Shown here piece by piece: positions 11,023 through 21,492 of a stretch of DNA of 58,827 bases. A program made the translations under genes and the position numbers. The notes under the pieces were generated by a model. The model was given only the letters and a program-made list of their open reading frames with translations. It had not been told where the DNA came from and made no database searches. Source of the stretch: Rhodothermales bacterium. Lineage in GTDB: Bacteria; Bacteroidota; Rhodothermia; Rhodothermales; VXPQ01. Positions within the stretch are counted from its first letter, which is position 1; the number at the start of each line of letters is the position of its first letter. The DNA is taken from assembly GCA_022825385.1 (NCBI GenBank), contig JAJDWX010000017.1, forward strand, positions 1 to 58,827. Direction: 5' to 3'.

Positions 11023-11958
11023 ATGTGCTCGCCTTCGAATCCTGTGCTCCGGGACGTTTCCTTCGCGCTTGCCGCCACGCTGCTTGTCGGGCTTTTCGCC
11101 GGATGCCAGGCGGCCGCCGAACCGGATACGCCCCCTGAAGAAGCGCCCGCCGCCTTGCCCGACTCGGTCGAACTTGCCGAAGTCTGGGTGCTTGAGGCCG
11201 GCCTCAACCGTCCGGAATCGGTTATCTACGACGCCGAGCGGGGCGTACTGTACGTTTCGAGCATCAATTTCGAGGGGCCGGGCCATATTTCCAAGGTTTC
11301 CCTGGACGGAACGCCCGTGGATTCCCTGTGGGCGTCCGACCTGGCCGCGCCCAAGGGCATGGCGCTCGGCGAGGGGGTCCTGTACGTGTCGGACGAAAAC
11401 GCGCTGCTGGAAATCGATCTGGATTCCGGGGAAATCGTCGCCCGGCATGTGGCGCAGGCAGACGAAGTATACCTGAACGACGTGGCCGTGGGCGCGGACG
11501 GCGCGGTCTACGTATCCGATTCGCGTTTCAGTAAAATTTATGCGCTCGAGGACGGCGCGTTCGACGTCTGGCTGGCGCACGAGAACGTGCTTATGCCGAA
11601 CGGGGTGCATGTGGTCGGGGACGAGTTGTACGTCGCGGCGGGAGATTCCACGGCGGAAGAGCCGGGCCGCGCCCGGTATCTGCAAGCGGTGTCTCTTGCG
11701 GACCAAAGCGTGCGCGCCCTGCATGGCACCGAGCCGGAAGGCGCGCTGGACGCCATTGAGCCGGACGGCGCGGGCGGCTTGTTCGTGTCGGACTGGGGCG
11801 GCGGGCGTCTGCTGCATTACCGCGACGGAACCGGCCTCGCCCTGTTGCGCGCGCCGGGACAAGGCACCGCCGACGTGGAATTCGTCGCCGACACGCAGAT
11901 GCTGTACGTGCCCGTGATGATGTCCAACCAGCTCATCGCCTTCGAAGTGTCCCTGTAG
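11023..11958 (+). CDS. SMP-30/gluconolactonase-like beta-propeller lipoprotein
   Basis: 311 residues. A lipoprotein signal ends at Cys28 (LFAGC), followed by a short acidic/Pro-rich linker. The remainder is made of repeated beta-propeller blades with the pattern GVLYVSxxN/D (RGVLYVSSIN, GVLYVSDEN, AVYVSDSRF, ELYVAAGDS, GLFVSDWGG), typical of SMP-30/gluconolaconase/LRE or NHL-type propellers. Such proteins are often metal-dependent lactonases, so a lactone-opening role between the isomerase and FAA-type steps is plausible. A purely binding function is equally possible. It follows the sulfatase by 133 bp, with a possible GC hairpin (about 10922-10962) in the gap. Confidence 0.75.
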   Translation: MCSPSNPVLRDVSFALAATLLVGLFAGCQAAAEPDTPPEEAPAALPDSVELAEVWVLEAGLNRPESVIYDAERGVLYVSSINFEGPGHISKVSLDGTPVDSLWASDLAAPKGMALGEGVLYVSDENALLEIDLDSGEIVARHVAQADEVYLNDVAVGADGAVYVSDSRFSKIYALEDGAFDVWLAHENVLMPNGVHVVGDELYVAAGDSTAEEPGRARYLQAVSLADQSVRALHGTEPEGALDAIEPDGAGGLFVSDWGGGRLLHYRDGTGLALLRAPGQGTADVEFVADTQMLYVPVMMSNQLIAFEVSL

Positions 11959-12057
11959 GTTGCCTCGCCCGCCGCATGGCACAGGCGCGGGCTACGCCTC
12001 GCCGCTGCCCGCTTCCTTTTCTTTCGCACGAAGTACGCAAAAAGACCCGACCCTCCC

Positions 12058-12840
12058 ATGATCGACAGACGCACCTTGCTGGCCTCGGCCCTTCCCGCCG
12101 CGCTGGCTCCGCTGGCCCTGTCGCGCGCCGCCCTCGGCGCGCTGGCCCCGTCGCCGCAGTACTACGAACTGCGTCGCTATCGCCTGCAAAATTTTTCCGG
12201 GCAGAACGCCTTTCATGCGTTCTGGGGCGAGGTGGCCGTGCCGGCCCTGAATCGCCTCGGCGTCGAACCGGTGGGCGCTTTTACGGTCGTGCATGGCCCG
12301 AACGCGCCCTCGGCGTACGTGTTGCTGCCGCATCCGGACCTGGCGTCCGCGGTGGGCGTCCGCCGTCGCCTGGCCGAAGACGCGGCCTACATGGAGGCGG
12401 GCGAAGGCTTCCTGAAGCGTTCCCTGGCCGACCCGTCCTATGCCCGGTACGAGAGCTCGCTTTTCAAGGCGTTCGACGGCATGCCCGTCCTCGAAACGCC
12501 CATCGACGCTGCGGGCAGGGTTTTCGAACTGCGCGTTTACGAAAGCCAGAGCGACGAGGCGGGGATACGCAAGATCGAGATGTTCGACAACGGGGAGATT
12601 CCGATTTTCCGGGAAGTGGGCTTGCACCCGGTCTTTTTCGGGGAAGCCCTCGTAGGCGAGCAGCTCCCGAACCTGACCTACCTGCTTGCGTTCGAAAGCA
12701 TGGCCGCCCGCGAGGAAGCCTGGGCGAAATTCCTTGCCCACCCGGACTGGAAAACGCTTAGCGCCGATCCGTACTACGCGGAAACCGTTTCGGCCATCAG
12801 CAGCTACGTGCTCCGCCCCGCGCCCTATTCGCAGGTGTAG
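12058..12840 (+). CDS. NIPSNAP family protein with Tat-like signal
   Basis: 260 residues. The N-terminal DRRTLLASALPAALAPLALSRAALG region looks like a twin-arginine signal. Two ferredoxin-like NIPSNAP modules follow: YYELRRYRLQN... with FWGEVAVPALNRLGVEPVGAF, and VFELRVYESQSDEAGIRKIEMF with the FLAHPDWKTLSADPYYAET end typical of the family. The biochemical role of bacterial NIPSNAP proteins is unknown; they recur in sugar-degradation clusters of Bacteroidota and Planctomycetes. It is the last plus-strand gene before the convergent subtilase. Confidence 0.85.
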   Translation: MIDRRTLLASALPAALAPLALSRAALGALAPSPQYYELRRYRLQNFSGQNAFHAFWGEVAVPALNRLGVEPVGAFTVVHGPNAPSAYVLLPHPDLASAVGVRRRLAEDAAYMEAGEGFLKRSLADPSYARYESSLFKAFDGMPVLETPIDAAGRVFELRVYESQSDEAGIRKIEMFDNGEIPIFREVGLHPVFFGEALVGEQLPNLTYLLAFESMAAREEAWAKFLAHPDWKTLSADPYYAETVSAISSYVLRPAPYSQV

Positions 12841-12872
12841 CCGCCGCTCGTCGGATTTTCCGCCGCCCGCCT

Positions 12873-14606
12873 TTACTTGACGAGCAGCATGGTTTTGGCC
12901 GCGACCTTGTCCGGCGTTTGCAACCGGTAGACGTACGCGCCACCGGGCAACGTCCCCGCCTCGAAGCGTATCCGATGCTCCCCGGCGGCTTGCTGACCGT
13001 CCACGAGGATCGCTATTTCCCGGCCCAGCAGGTCGTACGCCGCAAGGCGTACGCGGCCTGCCTGCTCCAGCGTATACCGGATGGTGGTTTCCGGGTTGAA
13101 GGGATTGGGATAATTGCCAAGCAGCGCGGTTTCGGCGGGTACTTCGCCGCTCGCCGCCGAAACGGGGCCGCCGGCCATGCTCTCCGCCATCCGGACCGCT
13201 TCGCCCGCGTTGACGACGCCCCAGCCCAGGACATTGTCGGGCTTGTCCGCCTGATGGGCCGTTTGGCGCAAGATGTCGCGCACCGCTATGGGGTCCAGGT
13301 CCGGGTTGGCCTGCAGCACTTGCGCGACGACCCCCGTCACAAGCGGCGCGGAGAAGGACGTGCCGTTCGAATATTTGAACCGATTGCCGCGATCGCCTAC
13401 GTACGCGAAGACGCCCAGGGCGGCGACGTCCGGCTTCCTGCGCCCGTCCGCCGTAGGGCCGCGCGAACTGAACGACGCGACGTTAGAACGCGCGTCCACG
13501 GCGCCCACCGTAATGACGGAATCGGCGTCGGCGGGCGTCGTGACATAGTACCAGCAAAATTGCGGACTTCTACATCTTCCCTCGTTGCCCGCGCTCACCA
13601 CCACCACGACGCCGAGCGCCGCCGCCTTGTCCGCGGCAATGGTCGTAATGCCCGTATCTCCGTCCATGTCGCTTACCGCGTAGCTTCGCTGTCCGCGGTC
13701 GAATTCCGAATAACCGAGGGAGATATTCACCACGTCCACGCCCTCGCTTTCCATCCATTCGAGGCCGGCGACCAGGTTATCCTCTTCCCGGTTCGTTTCC
13801 GTAGGCGCGTATTCCGTGACGGCGGCAAGCACTTCGGCTCCGTGCGCCGGACCGATGAGGGCGCCCTCCTGGTATCCTACGGTAGTGGAGGCCACGTTCA
13901 TGCCGTGCCTTTCGTTATCGTCTGTGCGGCCCGTAAAATTCCGAACGGCGAGGAGGCGGTTCTCTATTTTAAGGACGTCGAACGCCGTATGGTCGAAGTT
14001 CCCGAACGGCGTGTCCAGAAACCCGATCCGTACCCCCTTCCCGTTGATTCCCCGTTCCAGCGGTTCGATGGCGTTCATCAATTCGAGTTGCGTTCGGGAG
14101 GGGCCGTAGAGGTCGTTGCCTGTTTTGGCGGAGAAGGGGGAGGGCGGCGCGTCCGAAACCGGTTCGGGAAGCCGGTGCTTTCCCTGGGCCACCGGCCGTA
14201 TTTCCCGAACGAAATCCATCTCGCGCAGCCGAAAAAGCGTCTCCTCCGTCAGGCGCGCGCTTACCGCGTTCAGCCAGCGGCTTTCCGTTCGGATTTCTGC
14301 GCCCGCCTCCTCCAGCGCGCGCAGGTACGTTGGCGAAACGTTGCGGTCCATTTCCGCGGCTTGCGGTTGGCCGCGGCGCGCCCGCCTTTCCCGGGCCCGT
14401 TCGCTGATCTCTGCCCGAGGCGCATCCGGCTTTCCGTCCAGAAAAATCCAGTAGGCGTCGGGTTCGGCGCGGGGAGCGGCGCGTTGCGCCGTTTGCGCCG
14501 CCGCGTTCCTTGCCGGGAATCCGATGGAAACGAGGAGAAACAGCAGGGCGAGCGGGACGAAAAAGGGGCGTACGGAGTGCATGTCGAATCGGGGGAGATC
14601 GCGCAT
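12873..14606 (-). CDS. Subtilisin-like (S8) serine protease with type IX secretion sorting domain
   Basis: 577 residues: signal peptide (to about residue 38, ending NAAAQ), an I9-like propeptide, then an S8 catalytic domain with Asp198 (GFLDTP), His234 (NERHGMN) and Ser417 (SNGTSFSAP); SAGNEG supplies the oxyanion Asn. From residue 497 the segment NYPNPFNPETTIRYTL through GGAYVYRLQTPDKVAAKTMLLVK is a type IX secretion C-terminal domain, which directs export and surface attachment in Bacteroidota. A second Met at residue 9 (14582) is the likelier start because the hydrophobic signal begins there. It converges with the NIPSNAP gene. No other gene in the window carries this tail. Confidence 0.93.
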   Translation of the reverse strand: MRDLPRFDMHSVRPFFVPLALLFLLVSIGFPARNAAAQTAQRAAPRAEPDAYWIFLDGKPDAPRAEISERARERRARRGQPQAAEMDRNVSPTYLRALEEAGAEIRTESRWLNAVSARLTEETLFRLREMDFVREIRPVAQGKHRLPEPVSDAPPSPFSAKTGNDLYGPSRTQLELMNAIEPLERGINGKGVRIGFLDTPFGNFDHTAFDVLKIENRLLAVRNFTGRTDDNERHGMNVASTTVGYQEGALIGPAHGAEVLAAVTEYAPTETNREEDNLVAGLEWMESEGVDVVNISLGYSEFDRGQRSYAVSDMDGDTGITTIAADKAAALGVVVVVSAGNEGRCRSPQFCWYYVTTPADADSVITVGAVDARSNVASFSSRGPTADGRRKPDVAALGVFAYVGDRGNRFKYSNGTSFSAPLVTGVVAQVLQANPDLDPIAVRDILRQTAHQADKPDNVLGWGVVNAGEAVRMAESMAGGPVSAASGEVPAETALLGNYPNPFNPETTIRYTLEQAGRVRLAAYDLLGREIAILVDGQQAAGEHRIRFEAGTLPGGAYVYRLQTPDKVAAKTMLLVK

Positions 14607-14762
14607 GGGGTCAGGATGTCGGGCGCCTGAACAGATCCAGGGTCTTTCCGGCGGGATATTTCCGGGCGCATAAAACGAAAATACGCTCTATCCCGTAAAC
14701 GAAGCAAAGAGCATGCCGGAACGCACGCAATTTTCTTCCTGAAAAATCAGCGGGATATGCTG

Positions 14763-14770
14763 TAACTTTG
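14763..14770 (+). promoter_or_regulatory. Possible Bacteroidota-type -7 box before the Ca2+/Na+ antiporter
   Basis: TAACTTTG is an exact TAnnTTTG match 25 bp before the start codon at 14796, in the 189-bp divergent region with the subtilase gene. A -33 TTTG is not obvious at 19-21 bp upstream, so the call rests on position and the -7 match only. Confidence 0.35.
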
Positions 14771-14795
14771 CAGCCTTTGAGAAAAAACGCTATCC

Positions 14796-15884
14796 ATGCC
14801 CATGGCTTATCTGCAATGCCTTGTCGGGCTTCTCCTGCTGCTTGGCGGGGCCGAGTTGTTCGTGCGGGGCGCCTCCAGGCTGGCGCGCGCGTTGGGCATG
14901 ACCCCGCTGGTCGTGGGCCTGACCGTGGTTGCCCTTGGCACCAGCGCGCCCGAATTCGCGGTCGTGCTCCGGGCGGCGCTTGCCGGAGAGACGGGCATTG
15001 CCGTGGGCAACGTCGTGGGGAGCAATATTTTCAATACGTTCTTTATTCTGGGCGTGTCGGCGCTGGCGGCGCCGCTGGTCGCGTCGAAAGGATTCATCCG
15101 CACGGATTTGTCCTGGATGATTGCGGCCTCGGCGGCGGCGATGGCGCTGGGGTTGCTGCATGGCCGGATCGGCAGGCTGGAAGGCGTCGTTTGTTGCCTT
15201 GCGCTTGCAGCGTACATCGGATGGAAGGTGCGCAGCGGGCGACGGGAAGCCGTCGAAAGCGCTTTGTCCAGCCCGGCGCCGCGCCCTCCCTTTCGCGCGC
15301 GGGACGCGCTTTTCCTTACGGTCGGCTTCGTATTGCTTATTCCGTCGGCGGACTGGATCGTACAGGGCGCCACGGCCATCGCGACCGGCCTGGGCGTGAG
15401 CGATCTGACGATCGGCCTCACCGTGGTGGCGGCGGGCACGTCCTTGCCGGAGGTGGCTACGTCCGTGGTGGCCACCCTGCGGGGCGAACGCGATATCGCC
15501 GTGGGCAATGTGGTGGGGAGCAACCTGTTCAACTTGCTTGGCGTGCTGGGGTTGGCGGGCGCGCTGTCCGCAGGCGGGGTGCCGCTTTCGGAAGACGTTG
15601 TCTGGTTCGACCTGCCGATCATGGCGCTGGCGGCGCTGGCGTGCGGGCCGCTTTTTTTCACGAAGGGGCAAATCTCCCGCTGGGAGGGCGGAATGCTCGC
15701 AGCGTATTACGCGGCGTATGCGGCGTGTCTCGTCCTTGCATCCGGCGCGGATTCGGGGCTTGGCCTGTCCTTCGCCAAAAACGCGCAAAACGCAGTATAT
15801 TTTACGGCGCCCCTGATATTGTTCGCATTGGGCGGCGCCGCGTTTTCTGTCTGGAAAGGGCGAAAGGAGCCCCGCGCCGCGTAG
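14796..15884 (+). CDS. Calcium/sodium antiporter (CaCA family, YrbG-like)
   Basis: 362-residue inner-membrane protein with about ten hydrophobic segments. The two inverted alpha-repeats that define the family are clear: GTSAPEFAVVL ... GNVVGSNIFN in the first half and GTSLPEVATSVVA ... GNVVGSNLFN in the second, with the acidic residues that bind Ca2+. A hydrophilic loop (about residues 145-175) separates the halves. Expected function is Na+-driven (or K+-dependent) Ca2+ export. The potassium channel gene follows after 49 bp, so the two may share a transcript. An in-frame ATG at 14802 is an alternative start. Confidence 0.92.
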   Translation: MPMAYLQCLVGLLLLLGGAELFVRGASRLARALGMTPLVVGLTVVALGTSAPEFAVVLRAALAGETGIAVGNVVGSNIFNTFFILGVSALAAPLVASKGFIRTDLSWMIAASAAAMALGLLHGRIGRLEGVVCCLALAAYIGWKVRSGRREAVESALSSPAPRPPFRARDALFLTVGFVLLIPSADWIVQGATAIATGLGVSDLTIGLTVVAAGTSLPEVATSVVATLRGERDIAVGNVVGSNLFNLLGVLGLAGALSAGGVPLSEDVVWFDLPIMALAALACGPLFFTKGQISRWEGGMLAAYYAAYAACLVLASGADSGLGLSFAKNAQNAVYFTAPLILFALGGAAFSVWKGRKEPRAA

Positions 15885-15933
15885 CCGCCCCGATCAGAAT
15901 ATCCTGCTTCATCAGCGTATCTCCCTTGCTGGC

Positions 15934-16818
15934 ATGTCCGATACAAGCAACCCGGCCGATGCGCCCGCCCCCGGCCGTTCGCCCTTCCGGGACCGCATGG
16001 AGGGCTTTATTTTCGGGGACGATACCCGGGCGGGGAATTATTTCGATGTGGCGCTCATCGTAGCGATCCTGTTGAGCATCGTGGTCGTGATGCTGGACAG
16101 CGTGGCGGCCATATCCGAAGCATGGGGTCCCGAGCTGGCGCTGCTCGAATGGATATTCACCATTTTGTTTACGGTGGAATACGCGCTGCGGCTCTACAGC
16201 GCCCGCAACGTTCGGTCCTATGCGACGAGTTTTTTTGGCGTCGTGGACCTGCTTTCCATTCTGCCCACGTTTCTCGGGCTTCTTTTTCCGCCGGGCCGTT
16301 TTCTGCTTACGATTCGCGTGTTGCGCCTCTTGCGGGTGTTTCGCGTACTCAAACTGGCGCGGTTCCTCAGTGCGGAGAACGTGCTTTATACGGCGTTGCG
16401 GGCAGGCCGACGGAAAATCATGGTGTTCATGCTGACCGTCTCGACCATCGTGATTATCGCCGGATCGCTGATGTACGTCATCGAGGGCGGCGATTCGGGG
16501 TTCACGAGCATTCCCCGAGGGGTATACTGGGCCATCGTAACGGTTACGACGGTCGGATACGGGGATATTGCCCCGGCGACGCCGCTTGGGCAGATGCTGG
16601 CGGTGCTGCTCATGTTTACCGGCTACGCCATTATTGCGGTTCCTACAGGCATCGTGGGGGTGGAAGTCGGGCGGTTTTATGCGGGCGCGCAACCCGCCCG
16701 GAAAGTATGCGCCGACTGCGGGCGGGGCAGCGACGCGCCCGGCGCCGCGTATTGCGCTTTTTGCGGCGAACTTCTGCGCGCGCGCAATCCTGATCCGTCG
16801 GACCCGGATTCGTCCTGA
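15934..16818 (+). CDS. Voltage-gated-type potassium channel with C-terminal zinc ribbon
   Basis: 294 residues with six-transmembrane architecture. An S4-like helix has regularly spaced arginines (TIRVLRLLRVFRVLKLARF), then comes a pore loop with the K+ selectivity filter TVGYGD and an S6 helix. After the membrane part, residues about 252-282 contain CADC ... CAFC, a rubredoxin-type zinc ribbon, in place of the RCK domain found in many bacterial channels. The tail is short and acidic. It lies just after the Ca2+ antiporter gene, which suggests joint ion-homeostasis control. The ion specificity call is firm; voltage gating is inferred from S4. Confidence 0.92.
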   Translation: MSDTSNPADAPAPGRSPFRDRMEGFIFGDDTRAGNYFDVALIVAILLSIVVVMLDSVAAISEAWGPELALLEWIFTILFTVEYALRLYSARNVRSYATSFFGVVDLLSILPTFLGLLFPPGRFLLTIRVLRLLRVFRVLKLARFLSAENVLYTALRAGRRKIMVFMLTVSTIVIIAGSLMYVIEGGDSGFTSIPRGVYWAIVTVTTVGYGDIAPATPLGQMLAVLLMFTGYAIIAVPTGIVGVEVGRFYAGAQPARKVCADCGRGSDAPGAAYCAFCGELLRARNPDPSDPDSS

Positions 16819-16961
16819 AGGCGTTACGCCGGTTGTCGCAGCGGCGGACAAAAAGTAAAGAATATGCTGCCTATGCCATGTCCTTCATTTTTTCTTTTAT
16901 TTTTTGCATTTGTCATTATTTTTTCGTAAAGTAATAAAATCATGTAAATACAAAGCAAAAG

Positions 16962-16967
16962 AGGAGG
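16962..16967 (+). promoter_or_regulatory. Strong Shine-Dalgarno of vapB after an AT-rich leader
   Basis: AGGAGG lies 4 bp before the ATG at 16972, stronger than leaders elsewhere in the window. The preceding stretch 16875-16955 is strikingly AT-rich (runs of T and A) compared with the roughly 60% or more GC around it. It probably holds the toxin-antitoxin promoter and operator. Confidence 0.6.
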
Positions 16968-16971
16968 CGCC

Positions 16972-17205
16972 ATGGAATCTTCCACAATTTCAAGCAAAGG
17001 GCAAACTACTTTGCCCAAACCCATTCGTAAAGCGCTTGGTTTAAAGGCAGGGGACGAGGTTCGCTACCTTGTTTTCGACGACGAAGTGCGCATCACGCCG
17101 GTGCGCCCGATTGGCCGGCTTTTTGGCGCGCTGAAGCGCGAAGGGCCTGTCGTATCTATAGAAGAAATGGACGCGGCCGCCGCGGCGGAGGCATGCAAGC
17201 AATGA
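16972..17205 (+). CDS. vapB: AbrB/MazE/SpoVT-type antitoxin
   Basis: 77 residues. The N-terminal swapped-hairpin DNA-binding domain reads SSTISSKGQTTLPKPIRKALGLKAGDEVRY, the textbook AbrB pattern. The C-terminal third is acidic/Ala-rich (SIEEMDAAAAAEACKQ) and would wrap around the toxin. It is expected to neutralise the PIN nuclease encoded by the overlapping next gene and to repress its own promoter. The stop codon overlaps the toxin start by 4 bp. Confidence 0.88.
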   Translation: MESSTISSKGQTTLPKPIRKALGLKAGDEVRYLVFDDEVRITPVRPIGRLFGALKREGPVVSIEEMDAAAAAEACKQ

Positions 17206-17657
17206 TTGCGCTGGATACGAACGTACTGGTCCGGTACCTGGTCTGCGACGACCCGGAGCAGGCTGCCATGGCCCGCGAGGTGCTGGAATCCCTTACCCGG
17301 GAGGCCCCCGGTTTTGCGTGCCGGGAAGTCATTGTGGAGCTGGTTGCGGTTCTGGAGCGGGCGTATGGATGCTCCCCGGACGAAATCGCCACGGCGCTGG
17401 AAGACCTGACGGCGACCGAGGGCCTGACGGTCGAAGCGGCCGAAGACGTGGCGTACGCCGCCGCGCAGTACCGCGAAGGGGGCGGGCCGTTCGCGGACCT
17501 CATGATTCGGGCGGCGGCGCAGCGCGTGGGCGGGGCGCTTTGCACCTTCGACAGAAAAGCGGCGAAACAGGACGGCGTTACGCTGCTTGGCGCGGCGGGG
17601 GACAAGGAAGGGGCTGCGCCGGAAACATCGGGCGCGGAGGGGGCGCCGCGCGATTGA
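17202..17657 (+). CDS. vapC: PIN-domain ribonuclease toxin
   Basis: 151 residues from ATG 17202, which overlaps the antitoxin stop as ATGA; ATG 17193 would add three residues but is less likely given the coupling. PIN-domain acidic residues are visible in order: Asp in ALDTNVLVRYL, Glu in VIVELVAVLE, Asp in GGPFADLMIRAAA and Asp in CTFDRKAAK. These would coordinate Mg2+ for RNA cleavage; VapC toxins usually cut tRNA or rRNA. The C-terminal 20 residues are low-complexity Gly/Ala/Glu. The gene sits 58 bp from a tRNA-Lys gene transcribed toward it. Confidence 0.88.
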   Translation: MIALDTNVLVRYLVCDDPEQAAMAREVLESLTREAPGFACREVIVELVAVLERAYGCSPDEIATALEDLTATEGLTVEAAEDVAYAAAQYREGGGPFADLMIRAAAQRVGGALCTFDRKAAKQDGVTLLGAAGDKEGAAPETSGAEGAPRD

Positions 17658-17715
17658 GAAAAAATTGCGTTGCGCGGCGGCGTACGGAATCGTCGGGCGC
17701 ATGATCCAGGACATG

Positions 17716-17788
<73 letters not shown>

Positions 17789-18050
17789 GGCGATGCGAAA
17801 AAAACTGCTTCGAGACGAGGCTATACGCCAAACAAAGGCGTTATGTTCGGCAACCGCGCCGACGGGCGTCGCAAAGGGTGCGAATTTGTGCCGATTTTGC
17901 TTTGTCCTGGCCGTTCGCTTTGTTATCTTGTTTGCTGTACGCGGCGCGGTCCGGTTCCGCGTGATCTGTTTCGCTCCCTGTCAGGGCGAAAACGCCCGAT
18001 TCGCGGCGGACGGCGCATTCCGCAAGACCCGTATAGAGTATCCTTGATTC

Positions 18051-19319
18051 ATGCCTGGCGAAGCCGAACACGGAAAACAATTCGCTCGGGACCTGTGCAG
18101 CATTCGCAGGGCGCACGGGGTTTCCCTGACGGATATACACGAAGCCACCCGGATGGCGTACGACTTGATCAAGCGTTTCGAGCACGACGCGCTGATCGAC
18201 CATCCTCAGTTCAACAGAGTGTACATTCGGCTCTTTGTGCGCGGATACGCCACGCGCATCGGCATTGACTCGGGTCGGGCGCTGGAGGCGTTCGAACTGG
18301 CCATGAAGGGCGAGTACGACGGTTCGCTGGCGAGGGAGTATCTGGAAACGTCCGGGGAGGCGCCTTCGGACAAGGAGCCGGAGCCGGAAGCGGAGGCCAG
18401 CGGCGAAGAACCGGAACCCTCCGAGCCGGAGGATGCGCCGCCCGCCAAGGCCGACCCGGCCCCGCCCGCCGAAGCCGACCCAGCGCCGTCCGCCAAGGCC
18501 GCCCCCAAGCCGCCCGCCAAGGCCGATCCGAAGCCGCCCGCCAAGGCTGCCCCGAAGCCGCCCGCCAAGGCTGCCCCGAAGCCGTCTGCCAAAGCGGATC
18601 CGAAGCCGCCCGCCGAAGCGGAGCCCGCGCCGTCCGGCGGCGAATCTTCCGAAAAATCCGAAGAATCGGTTGCCATGGCCTTGCCGCCGGAAGCCCCCCC
18701 GAAACCGCTTCCCAAAGAACCTGCCGTACCCGCTGCTTCGCCATCCAGAGGCGTGTCCGTTGCGGCGCCTTCTATGCCTGCGCCATCCAAAAGAAACGGT
18801 TCCGTCGCCGCAGGCCGGCAAGCGCCTGCCGCGCGGGCAGGCAAACTGGACCCCCGGTGGGTATTCGTCGGCTTGCTTGTCGTCGTGCTTGCGCTTGTTG
18901 TCTGGAACCTGGCGAGGGCGATGTCCGCTCCGGGCGAGGCGGACGAGGCCGCGCCTTCTTTGGCTCCGTTGCCTGCTTCCGTCCATGCGACGACCGAGGC
19001 GAACGGAGCGACCGGGGCGCCCGGAGCGCTCGGAGCGTCCCTCCCCGATACGCTCGCCATCATGGTGGCGGCGGACAAGGGCTCCGTGGCCCCCATCCGG
19101 GTGACGCTGGACGAAGACGTGCGCCGCCCGTACTGGCTTGCGCTCGGCGATACGATAACGTTTCGCATGGGAAGTCGCATTATCCTGGAACAGCAACTCG
19201 ATAGCGTTACGGTGCATGTGGAAGGCATGGTTTATCCGTTATCGACGCCTGCCGGCCAGGATTCGGCGATTCTTACGCGCGCTGCGCTGGGTTCCTGGCA
19301 TGCATCCCTTTCAAGATAG
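18051..19319 (+). CDS. RodZ-like membrane protein with N-terminal helix-turn-helix
   Basis: 422 residues. Residues about 8-90 form a RodZ/HTH_25-type domain (FARDLCSIRRAHGVSLTDIHEATRM ... FVRGYATRIGID). A long disordered region (about 105-275) is rich in Pro, Ala, Lys and Glu with repeated PKPPAKA units. One transmembrane helix follows (about 278-300, WVFVGLLVVVLALVVW), then a C-terminal beta domain resembling DUF4115 (PYWLALGDTITFRMGSRIIL). RodZ links the MreB cytoskeleton to the wall-elongation machinery. The long repetitive linker is unusual in its length. ligA follows after 33 bp. Confidence 0.82.
   Translation: MPGEAEHGKQFARDLCSIRRAHGVSLTDIHEATRMAYDLIKRFEHDALIDHPQFNRVYIRLFVRGYATRIGIDSGRALEAFELAMKGEYDGSLAREYLETSGEAPSDKEPEPEAEASGEEPEPSEPEDAPPAKADPAPPAEADPAPSAKAAPKPPAKADPKPPAKAAPKPPAKAAPKPSAKADPKPPAEAEPAPSGGESSEKSEESVAMALPPEAPPKPLPKEPAVPAASPSRGVSVAAPSMPAPSKRNGSVAAGRQAPAARAGKLDPRWVFVGLLVVVLALVVWNLARAMSAPGEADEAAPSLAPLPASVHATTEANGATGAPGALGASLPDTLAIMVAADKGSVAPIRVTLDEDVRRPYWLALGDTITFRMGSRIILEQQLDSVTVHVEGMVYPLSTPAGQDSAILTRAALGSWHASLSR
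18440..18625 (+). repeat. Degenerate PKPPAKA-type coding repeats in the RodZ-like gene
   Basis: About ten imperfect tandem units of roughly 18-24 bp encode Pro-Lys-Pro-Pro-Ala-Lys-Ala variants (GCCCCGAAGCCGCCCGCCAA and similar). The units differ at synonymous and nonsynonymous positions, but the tract is prone to slippage and length variation. It lies in the predicted cytoplasmic linker between the HTH and the membrane helix. Confidence 0.8.
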
Positions 19320-21479
<2,160 letters not shown>

Positions 21480-21492
21480 ATTACGCCGTTTT

